A stretch of 64,000 nucleotides of DNA, taken from positions 3,968,001 through 4,032,000 of the forward strand of contig NZ_CP173678.1 in NCBI RefSeq assembly GCF_051903925.1, in the 5' to 3' direction. A model generated the notes under the pieces. That model saw only the letters and a list, made by a program, of their open reading frames with translations, was not told the origin of the DNA and did not search any database. The DNA comes from G051903925 sp051903925. GTDB lineage: Bacteria > Pseudomonadota > Alphaproteobacteria > Zavarziniales > Zavarziniaceae. Positions 42,238 through 49,651 of the stretch are shown here, piece by piece. The translations under genes and the position numbers were made by a program. Position 1 is the first letter of the stretch. Every line of letters begins with the position of its first letter.

Positions 42238-43455
42238 ATGGACTCCGTCATCAATGCGGCGGCGCGGGCGCTTGCGGCCGGCGATCCGCTGGGCGGGCTG
42301 AACCGGGTGGCGCTGCGCGACGATCCGCCCGCGCTGGCCCTGCGCGGCATCGCCCTGGCCCAGCTGGGCGACCTGGAGCGGGCCCGCGCCCTGGTCCGGC
42401 GCGCCGCCGCCGCCTTCGGCCCGCGGGAGGCGGTGGCCCGCGCCCGCTGCGTCCTGGCGGAGGCGGAGATCGCCTTCGCCGCCCGCGACCTGGCCTTTCC
42501 GGCGGAGCGCCTGGCCGCCGCCCGGGACGTGCTCGCGGCGCGCGGCGACCGGCCCAACGCTGCCCATGCCCGCCTGATCGAGGGGCGGCGCCTGCTGCTG
42601 GTCGGCCGCCTGGACCAGGCGGCGGAGGCGGTCTCGCCCCTTGCCGGGGTCGACCTGCCGCCGGTGCTGCGGGCGACGCACCTCCTGGTCCTGGCCGGCA
42701 TCGCGCTGCGTCGGCTGGACGTGGCGCGCGCCCGCACCGACCTGGCCGCGGCGGCAAATGCGGCGGCCCGCATCCCCGCCCTGGCGGCAGAGGTGGCGGC
42801 CGCGCGGCGGATGCTGGACCAGCCGGCCGCCCGCCTGCCCGACGGCAGCACCCTGACGCTGGAGCAGGTGGCGGCCCTGCGCGCCCGCGACGCCGTGCTG
42901 GTCGATGCCTGCCGCCATGCCGTGTCGGGCCCCGCGGGCGCGCAACGGCTGGACATTCCGCTGGCCCGGCGCCCGGTCCTGTTCGCCCTGGCCCGGGCCC
43001 TGGCCACGGCCTGGCCCGCCGACGTGCCGCGCCTGCACCTGCTGCGCCAGGCCTTCGGGGCGCGTCATGACGACGAGTCGCACCGCGCGCGCCTGCGGGT
43101 GGAGGTGGGACGCCTGCGTGGCCTGCTGGCGCCGCTGGCCGCGATCCGGGCGACGCCGCGCGGCTTTGCCCTGGCACCACTGGGGCAGCGCCCCGTCCTG
43201 GTCGTGGAACGGCCCATCGCGGAGCCGCACGGCCCCCTCCTCGCGGTGCTCGCCGATGGCGAGGCGTGGTCCAGCTCGGGCCTGGCGCTGGCCCTGGGCA
43301 CCAGCCAGCGCAGCGTGCAGCGCGCCCTGGACGACCTGGCGGCGGCGGGCAAGGTTCAGGCCTTCGGGCGCGGTCCGGCCCGACGCTGGACAACGCCGCC
43401 CCTGCCCGGGATCGCGACCACCTTGTTACTCCAGGCGCCGCTGCCGCTTGGCTAG
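42238..43455 (+). CDS. Helical-repeat protein with C-terminal winged-helix DNA-binding domain
   Basis: 405 residues. The first 200 are Ala/Arg-rich helices with a TPR-like periodicity (ALALRGIALAQLGDLERARALVRRA). A winged-helix/OmpR-like segment follows at about 235-320 (SHRARLRVEVGRLRGLL), and another HTH-like part near the end, LALALGTSQRSVQRALDDLAAAGKV. Likely a one-component transcriptional regulator. The next gene, a beta-propeller, starts nine bases later, and I recall this pair in other alphaproteobacteria without a known function. ATG 42238 fits the frame. Confidence 0.7.
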   Translation: MDSVINAAARALAAGDPLGGLNRVALRDDPPALALRGIALAQLGDLERARALVRRAAAAFGPREAVARARCVLAEAEIAFAARDLAFPAERLAAARDVLAARGDRPNAAHARLIEGRRLLLVGRLDQAAEAVSPLAGVDLPPVLRATHLLVLAGIALRRLDVARARTDLAAAANAAARIPALAAEVAAARRMLDQPAARLPDGSTLTLEQVAALRARDAVLVDACRHAVSGPAGAQRLDIPLARRPVLFALARALATAWPADVPRLHLLRQAFGARHDDESHRARLRVEVGRLRGLLAPLAAIRATPRGFALAPLGQRPVLVVERPIAEPHGPLLAVLADGEAWSSSGLALALGTSQRSVQRALDDLAAAGKVQAFGRGPARRWTTPPLPGIATTLLLQAPLPLG

Positions 43456-43464
43456 GATCGCGCC

Positions 43465-44097
43465 ATGACCAGGTCCCCCACCACGATCCTGCGCGAATAC
43501 GGCCCCTATCCCGGCGCCGACAGCGTTCACGGCGTCACCTTCGACGGGCGCCATGTCTGGTTCGCCTCCGACGACCGTCTCAACGCGGTCGACCCCGACA
43601 GCGGCGCGCTGGTGCGCACGATCGACGTGCCCGCCCATGCCGGCACCGCCTTCGACGGCCGCCACCTCTACCAGCTGGCGGATACGCGCATCCAGCGCAT
43701 CGACCCGGCCAGCGGGCAGGTCGTGGCCACGATCCCGGCCCCGCCGGGTGGCGCCTCCGGCATGGCCTGGGCGGAGGGCTCGCTCTGGGTCGGGCAGTAC
43801 CGGGAGCGGCGCATCCACCAGGTCGACCCGGCGACCGGCGCCATCCTGCGCACGATCGAGAGCAACCGCTTCGTCACCGGCGTGACCTGGGCGGACAGTT
43901 CCCTGTGGCATGCGACATGGGAGGATGACGCCAGCGAGCTGCGCCGGCTGGACAGCACGACCGGCGCCGTGCTGGAGACGCTCGACCTGCCGCCCGGCAT
44001 CATCGTCTCGGGGCTGGAGGCCGACGGCCAGGGCCGCTTCTTCTGCGGCGGCAGCCGCACGGGCAGGATCCGCGCCGTGCGCAAGACCGGCGCATGA
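43465..44097 (+). CDS. YncE/Vgb-like beta-propeller protein
   Basis: 210 residues with about five repeats of a propeller blade: GVTFDGRHVWFASDDRLNAVDPDSGALV, then HLYQLADTRIQRIDPASGQVV, SLWVGQYRERRIHQVDPATGAIL, and SLWHATWEDDASELRRLDSTTGAVL. No signal peptide, so cytoplasmic. Similar to virginiamycin-B-lyase-like or glutamine-cyclotransferase-like propellers but catalytic residues cannot be assigned. Coupled to the regulator upstream; a sensor or enzyme for the same signal is a guess. Confidence 0.75.
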   Translation: MTRSPTTILREYGPYPGADSVHGVTFDGRHVWFASDDRLNAVDPDSGALVRTIDVPAHAGTAFDGRHLYQLADTRIQRIDPASGQVVATIPAPPGGASGMAWAEGSLWVGQYRERRIHQVDPATGAILRTIESNRFVTGVTWADSSLWHATWEDDASELRRLDSTTGAVLETLDLPPGIIVSGLEADGQGRFFCGGSRTGRIRAVRKTGA

Positions 44098-44113
44098 AGT
44101 CCTGGCCCAAGGG

Positions 44114-44143
44114 CCCTCCCCCATCGCACGCGACGAGGGAGGG
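44114..44143. repeat. Family A-like hairpin between convergent genes
   Basis: CCCTCCC (44114-44120) pairs with GGGAGGG (44137-44143), with a further TCG/CGA stem inside. It sits between the converging propeller and degP genes and could terminate both. A weaker member of the GGGGGAGGG repeat family. Confidence 0.5.
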
Positions 44144-44155
44144 AGAGCAGGATCC

Positions 44156-45676
44156 CTAGTTCTTGGGATCCAGGCGGAGCGCCACGAAGCGCAGGTCGCC
44201 GGCGCGGTTCAGCAGCAGCAGCACCGACTTGCGGTCGCCCTTCTGGACCTCGTCGATCTTGGCGCCGACATCGGCCGGCACCCCGACCTCCTTCTGCGCC
44301 ACCTCGACGATGACGTCGCCCGCGCGGATGCCCTTCTCGGCGGCGGCGCTGTCCGGCTTCACCTCGGTCACGACCACGCCCTTGACGTCCTCGGCGACCT
44401 CGAACTTGGTGCGCAGCTCGGGCGTCAGGCCGGCCAGGGTCATGCCCAGCACTTCCAGCCCGCGGGCCGGGGCGGCGGGCGTCTCCTGCGCGGCCGCGGC
44501 GGCTTCCTCCTCGGTCTCGTCCAGCTGGCCGACCTGGACCTGAACCGTCTGCTCCTTGCCGCCGCGCCAGATCTTGACGTCGACCGTCTTGCCGATCGGC
44601 GTCTCGGCCACGATCCGCGGCAGCGAGCGCATGTCCTCGATCGGCTTGTTGTCGAAGGTCAGGATGACGTCGCCCGCCTCGATCCCGGCGGCGACGGCGG
44701 GGCCTTCCTCGCTGATGCCGGCGACCAGGGCGCCGCGCGCCCCGTCCAGTCCCAGGCTCTCGGCAATCTCGTCCGTGACCGACTGGATGCGCACGCCCAG
44801 CCAGCCGCGCCGCGTCTCGCCGAACTCGGCAAGCTGGGCCACGACCTGCCGCGCGATCGACGACGGAATGGCAAAGCCGATGCCGACGCTGCCGCCGGTG
44901 GGCGAGAAGATCGCCGTGTTGATGCCGATCACCTTGCCCTCGGCATTGAACATCGGCCCGCCCGAATTGCCCCGGTTGATCGAGGCATCGGTCTGGATGA
45001 AGTCGTCATAGGGCCCGGCATTGATGTCGCGGTTGCGCGCCGAGATGATGCCCGCCGTGACCGAGCCGCCCAGGCCGAACGGGTTGCCGATGGCCAGCAC
45101 CCAGTCGCCGACCCGGCCGCGGTCCGAATCGCCCCATTCCACGCCGACCAGCGGCTTGGTCGGGGTGACCTTCAGCAATGCCAGGTCGGTCTTGGGATCG
45201 TGGCCCTTCAGTTCGGCGGTCAGCTTGGTGCCGTCGTGGAAGGTGACGGTGATCTCCTCAGCGTCGGCGATGACGTGGTTGTTGGTCACGATCAGGCCGG
45301 CCGCCGCGTCGATCACGAAGCCGGAGCCGAGCGAGGTCACGCGCCGCTGCGCCTGGTCGCCCCCGCGCCGCTGGCGGTCGAAGAAGTCCTTGAAGAAGTC
45401 CTCGAACGGCGAACCGGGCGGGAACTGCGGCATCGGCACTTCTTCTTCCTGGCCGGCCGCCCCGTTCACCATCTGCGTCGTCGAGACGTTGACGACGGAC
45501 GGGATCAGCCGCTCCGCCAGGTCGGCAAAGCTGGGCGGGCCGGACGTGGCGGCCAGGGCCGGCGGCGCCTGGACGGTCAGCGCGGGAACGGCGGCCACGC
45601 TGGCCAGCGCCGCGCCGGCCATCAGCACACGGACAAGTTGGGTCCGCGCGCCCTGGGCCCGTGGATATGAGTTCAA
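44156..45676 (-). CDS. degP: Periplasmic serine endoprotease DegP/Do-like
   Basis: 506 residues from TTG 45676 (AAGGAG six bases upstream). A signal peptide (LVRVLMAGAALASVAAVPAL) is followed by a trypsin-like domain with the triad His (VTNNHVI), Asp (KTDLALLK) and Ser (GNSGGP), then two PDZ domains (about 280-375 and 400-500). Degrades or refolds misfolded envelope proteins. The frame is open upstream to ATG 45739, which would precede the signal peptide with 21 extra residues. Third gene of a hflK-hflC-degP block, a common alphaproteobacterial order. Confidence 0.93.
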   Translation of the reverse strand: MNSYPRAQGARTQLVRVLMAGAALASVAAVPALTVQAPPALAATSGPPSFADLAERLIPSVVNVSTTQMVNGAAGQEEEVPMPQFPPGSPFEDFFKDFFDRQRRGGDQAQRRVTSLGSGFVIDAAAGLIVTNNHVIADAEEITVTFHDGTKLTAELKGHDPKTDLALLKVTPTKPLVGVEWGDSDRGRVGDWVLAIGNPFGLGGSVTAGIISARNRDINAGPYDDFIQTDASINRGNSGGPMFNAEGKVIGINTAIFSPTGGSVGIGFAIPSSIARQVVAQLAEFGETRRGWLGVRIQSVTDEIAESLGLDGARGALVAGISEEGPAVAAGIEAGDVILTFDNKPIEDMRSLPRIVAETPIGKTVDVKIWRGGKEQTVQVQVGQLDETEEEAAAAAQETPAAPARGLEVLGMTLAGLTPELRTKFEVAEDVKGVVVTEVKPDSAAAEKGIRAGDVIVEVAQKEVGVPADVGAKIDEVQKGDRKSVLLLLNRAGDLRFVALRLDPKN

Positions 45677-45746
45677 GACCGGCTCCTTCGCATGGGGTGT
45701 CGCGGGGCGACCATCGGCTGCGCGATCTGGGACAAGCATTGTGGAC

Positions 45747-46976
45747 TCATTGTGGCGCGGGCGCAGCCGCGTCGCCTGCGCCACCACCCTCGGCCGGCGC
45801 AGGTGCCGCGTCTGTGACGGGCGGCACGGCCGGCGCGGCGGCGGGCGCGCTGGCGCCCCCCGCCGACCCGTCGAGCGGCGCCGGCGCCGGTGCGGGCGTC
45901 CCCGGGACCGGCGACTCCGGTGCGGGCGCGTCCGGCGCGGGCAGCGCCGGGACGGTGCCGTCCGCCGGCATCATCGGCGCGGGCTCGATCAGCAGCGGGG
46001 TCGACGCGGGATCGGCACCCGGCACCGGGGGCAGCACCACGGGGGCCGGCTGCGGGATCGGGATCGGCGTCGCGTTGGGATCGCTGGGCGCCGCCGCCAC
46101 CGCCTCGTCCATCCCGGCCGAAGAGCCGAGGAAGCGCAGGAACGGGCTGGCCGGAGACAGGACCATCGTCGTCGTCTCCTTGGTCAGCGCGGTCCGATAG
46201 GCCTCCATCGAGCGGTAGAAGGCATAGAACTTCGGATCGCGGCCATAGGTCTCGGCGGCAATCCGCGCGGCCTCCGCATCGCCCTGGGCGCGGGTGATCT
46301 GCGCCTCGCGCCGCGCCTCGGCCAGCAGCACCGTGCGCTGGCGGTCGGCGTTGGAGCGGATCCGCTGCGCCTCCTCATAGCCCTGCGCGCGGTACTCGCG
46401 GGCTTCCTGCTCGCGGTCCGTCTGCATGCGGCGGAAGATCGCCTGGCTGTTGGCGTCAGGCAGGTCGGCGCGGCGGATGCGCATGTCGACCAGCTGGATG
46501 CCGAACTGGACGACCTGCGGATTGACCAGTTCGCGCACCCGGCGCATCAGGTCGGCGCGCCTGTCGCTGAGCACGGTGCGGAACTCTTCCGAGCCCATGA
46601 CCTGGCGCAGGGTGGAGTTGATCAGCGTGCCCAGGCGGGTGCGCGCCACGTCCACATTGTTGACGCTGGTATAGAAGCGCAGCGGATCGACGATGCGGAA
46701 GCGGGCAAAGCTGTCGGCGACCAGGCGGCGCTGGTCGCGGGTGATCAGCTCCTCGGTCGGCGCGTTGAGGTTCAGCGTCCGCTTGTCCAGATAGACGACG
46801 TTCTGCACGAACGGCACCTTGGCGTGCAGGCCGGGCTCGACGACCACGCGGCGGGGATCGCCGAACTGCAGCACGATCGCCGACTGCGTCTCCGACACGA
46901 CGAAGAGCGACGAGCCGATCAGGGCAAAGCCACCGATGAGGATGACGCCCAGGATGACCAGGAAGCGCTGGCTCAT
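45747..46976 (-). CDS. hflC: HflC, membrane protease modulator, with a Pro/Ala-rich tail
   Basis: 409 residues. One N-terminal helix and an SPFH domain (IVLQFGDPRRVVVEPGLHAKVPF, RADLPDANSQAIFRRMQTDREQEAREYRAQG). With HflK it forms the cage that regulates FtsH. Normal HflC is about 290-330 residues; here the region after about 295 is a low-complexity tail of Pro, Ala, Val and Gly with PAPAPAPL-like runs. Overlaps hflK by four bases. Confidence 0.93.
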   Translation of the reverse strand: MSQRFLVILGVILIGGFALIGSSLFVVSETQSAIVLQFGDPRRVVVEPGLHAKVPFVQNVVYLDKRTLNLNAPTEELITRDQRRLVADSFARFRIVDPLRFYTSVNNVDVARTRLGTLINSTLRQVMGSEEFRTVLSDRRADLMRRVRELVNPQVVQFGIQLVDMRIRRADLPDANSQAIFRRMQTDREQEAREYRAQGYEEAQRIRSNADRQRTVLLAEARREAQITRAQGDAEAARIAAETYGRDPKFYAFYRSMEAYRTALTKETTTMVLSPASPFLRFLGSSAGMDEAVAAAPSDPNATPIPIPQPAPVVLPPVPGADPASTPLLIEPAPMMPADGTVPALPAPDAPAPESPVPGTPAPAPAPLDGSAGGASAPAAAPAVPPVTDAAPAPAEGGGAGDAAAPAPQ

Positions 46977-48115
46977 TGCACGGCCCCCGACTGCGCGGGC
47001 GCCGCGGGCGCGGGCCTCAGCTCGTTGAGCGGCAGATAGGGCACGGCCCCCGTCCCCCCGCCATTGCTCCCGGACGTATCCAGGATCGTCTTGTTCATCT
47101 CGGACAGCACGCCCTCGACCGTCTCCAGGAACAGGCGCTCGGCAATGACCTCGCGGGCCCGCACGAACTCGTTGAAGACCGACAGGAAGCGCGCCGCATC
47201 GCCCTGGGCCCGGGTCACGACCTCGGTCCGATAGGCCTGCGCCGCCTGGATGTCGCGGACCGCGTCGCCGCGGGCGCGTGGGATGATGTCGTTGGCATAG
47301 GCGCGCGCCTCGTTCTGCTGGCGCACCATGTCGGCCTGGGCCGACTGCACGTCGCGGAACGCCTCGACCACCTGGGCCGGCGCCGCCACGTCCTGCAGCA
47401 GCACGGTCAGGACGCGGATGCCGGCGTCATAAGAATCCAGCGTCTGCTGGATCTGGGCCAGCACGCGGCGCTCGATCTGCGGCCGCTCCTGGGTCAGCGC
47501 GCCCTGGAACGTCGTCTGGCCCACCACCTCGCGCATCACCGATTCGGCCACGGCCTTCACGGTCTGCTCCTGCGGCTCCTGCACGTTGAACAGGAACTTG
47601 GCGGGATCGGCGATCTGCCAGGTCACGACGAAGTCGATGTCGATGATGTTCTCGTCGCCGGTCAGCATCTGGCTTTCCTCCAGCACGTCGCGGCTGACCG
47701 CGTTGCGGCTGTCGGAGCTGGTGAAGCCGACGCTGACCTGGTTCGTGAACAGCACCTTGGGCGTCAGCGCGACCGCGATCGGCGCCGGCCAGTGCCAGTT
47801 CAGGCCGGGCTGGGCGGTATGGGTCCACTTGCCAAAGGTCAGGACGATGCCCTGTTCCTCGGGCTCGACGCGATAGAAGCCGGTCGCCATCCACAGGGCG
47901 AACAGGGCTGCGGCGGCGACAAGAATGCCGCGCGCGCCCCAGCCGCCGCCACTGCCCGGGATCATCCCCCGGAATCGGTCCTGCCCCCGCCGGAACAGTT
48001 CTTCGAGATTGGGCGGCTGCGGGCCATTGCCGCGCGGACCCTGGCCCCACGGGCCGCGGTTGCCACCGCCGCCGCCGCTTTGCCAGCCTCCGCCGCCCTG
48101 ATTCTGCCACGGCAT
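46973..48115 (-). CDS. hflK: HflK, membrane protease modulator
   Basis: 380 residues. The N-terminal 50 are Gly/Gln/Asn-rich (WQNQGGGGWQSGGGGG), as usual in HflK, followed by one membrane helix (about 64-82) and an SPFH domain (YRVEPEEQGIVLTFGKWTHTAQPGLNWHWP). The last part is a helical coiled region ending in a short Pro/Ala tail. Partner of HflC in regulating FtsH at the inner membrane. First gene of the block, divergent from apbC across 154 bases. Confidence 0.94.
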   Translation of the reverse strand: MPWQNQGGGGWQSGGGGGNRGPWGQGPRGNGPQPPNLEELFRRGQDRFRGMIPGSGGGWGARGILVAAAALFALWMATGFYRVEPEEQGIVLTFGKWTHTAQPGLNWHWPAPIAVALTPKVLFTNQVSVGFTSSDSRNAVSRDVLEESQMLTGDENIIDIDFVVTWQIADPAKFLFNVQEPQEQTVKAVAESVMREVVGQTTFQGALTQERPQIERRVLAQIQQTLDSYDAGIRVLTVLLQDVAAPAQVVEAFRDVQSAQADMVRQQNEARAYANDIIPRARGDAVRDIQAAQAYRTEVVTRAQGDAARFLSVFNEFVRAREVIAERLFLETVEGVLSEMNKTILDTSGSNGGGTGAVPYLPLNELRPAPAAPAQSGAVQ

Positions 48116-48269
48116 CGGGTTCGACCTCTCCTCTGCTGAACTTGGGGTGCTTGGACCCAGGGCCGGCGTTTGCCCGCCGGTCTTCGCCTATATAGGTATG
48201 GCCGGCGACAGGCGCAGGCCCTGTCGCAATATGAGCACAACGCCTTTGAATGCAAGGACGGGAACCAAG

Positions 48270-49385
48270 ATGACCGTGACCCGAGAGGCCGTACTCGCCG
48301 CCCTGGCGACCGTGGTCGACCCCCGCAGCGGCCGGGACGTGGTCCAGGCCGGCGTGATTTCCGGGCTGGTCGTGCGCGACGGCCATGTCGGCTTCGCGGT
48401 CGAGGTCGACCCCCGCGAGGGGGCGGCGATGGAGCCGCTGCGCGCCCGCTGCGAGCGCGCGGCCGAGGGCGTGCCCGGCGTGCTGTCGGTCAGCGCCGTG
48501 CTGACCGCGCACACCGCGCGGCCCGAACACCAGGGCGGTCACGACCATGGCCACGGCCATGGCGCCCAGGCCAAGCCCGCCCTGCCCGGCATCCGCTCGG
48601 TGATCGCCGTCGCCAGCGGCAAGGGCGGCGTGGGCAAGTCGACGACCGCCGTCAATCTCGCCCTGGCCCTGGCGCGCCGCGGCCTGGCCGTGGGCCTGCT
48701 CGACGCCGACATCTACGGCCCCTCGGTGCCGCGCCTGATGGGCCTGTCGGGCAAGCCCGACACGCGCGATGGCAAGAAGCTGCTGCCGATGCGCGCCCAC
48801 GGCGTGGCCTGCATGTCGATCGGTTTCCTGATCGAGGAGGACACGCCGATGATCTGGCGTGGCCCCATGGTGATCAGCGCCCTGACCCAGCTCCTGAACG
48901 AGGTCGAATGGGGCGCCCTCGACGTGCTGGTCTGCGACCTGCCGCCGGGCACTGGGGACGTGCAGCTGACCATGGCGCAGCGGGTGCCGGTGACCGGGGC
49001 GGTCATCGTCTCCACCCCCCAGGACATCGCCCTGATCGACGCGCGCAAGGGGCTGAACATGTTCCGCCGGGTCGAGGTGCCGGTGTTCGGCATCGTCGAG
49101 AACATGAGCACGTTCATCTGCCCCCATTGCGGCGAACGGTCCGACATCTTCGGCCATGGCGGCGCCCGCGACACCGCCCTGAAGTATGACGTCGACTTCC
49201 TGGGAGAAATTCCCTTGTCCCTGCCGGTGCGCATCCAGTCCGACCTTGGCATGCCCATCGTCGCGGCCGATCCCGACGGCCCGGTGACCCAGGCCTACCT
49301 CGCCCTGGCCGATTCCGTCGCCACCCGCATCGAAACCGCCCTCGGCCCCCAGGGCCGCCGACCGCCCCGCATCGTCGTGCGTTAG
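48270..49385 (+). CDS. apbC: Mrp/ApbC-type Fe-S cluster carrier P-loop ATPase
   Basis: 371 residues. An N-terminal MIP18/DUF59-like domain (1-80) leads through a His-rich linker (HQGGHDHGHGHG at about 87-98) to a P-loop ATPase with ASGKGGVGKSTTAVNLA and DADIYGPSVPRLMG. The CPHC motif near residue 290 is the cluster-binding site. It delivers 4Fe-4S clusters to apoproteins, which is relevant here because BchNBL and BchXYZ carry such clusters, though the gene is general housekeeping. ATG 48270 chosen at the conserved TVTREAVLAAL. Confidence 0.93.
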   Translation: MTVTREAVLAALATVVDPRSGRDVVQAGVISGLVVRDGHVGFAVEVDPREGAAMEPLRARCERAAEGVPGVLSVSAVLTAHTARPEHQGGHDHGHGHGAQAKPALPGIRSVIAVASGKGGVGKSTTAVNLALALARRGLAVGLLDADIYGPSVPRLMGLSGKPDTRDGKKLLPMRAHGVACMSIGFLIEEDTPMIWRGPMVISALTQLLNEVEWGALDVLVCDLPPGTGDVQLTMAQRVPVTGAVIVSTPQDIALIDARKGLNMFRRVEVPVFGIVENMSTFICPHCGERSDIFGHGGARDTALKYDVDFLGEIPLSLPVRIQSDLGMPIVAADPDGPVTQAYLALADSVATRIETALGPQGRRPPRIVVR

Positions 49386-49651
49386 GCGGCCTCCGGCACG
49401 CGGCCCGGAATCAGCCTCATGGGGCGTCGCACCGTGACGCCCATCACGCACACGCAGATCGGGAGAACCGAACGACCATCAAGCCGCTCGCCTGCTGAAC
49501 CCTGGGTTGCTACCATTCGCACATTCACAGCAAGAGGCGACGACCCTCGTTGCGATAGCGCTTCGAGAGATCGGCCCGGATAGTACGTCAGACCGGATCT
49601 GCATCCGTCTGCGAAATGTCAGTTGCGATCATTCAGTGGGAGAGCGCGTAG
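49386..49651. other. Gap before the RTX-like gene
   Basis: 266 bases without a gene I can support. A stem of about 9 bp with one bulge at 49419-49444 (ATGGGGCGTC...GACGCCCAT) may end the apbC transcript. The second half (49500-49640) is less GC-rich than the surroundings and probably carries the promoter of the following gene, but no convincing -35/-10 pair is seen. GGGAG lies 11 bases before the next ATG. Confidence 0.4.
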
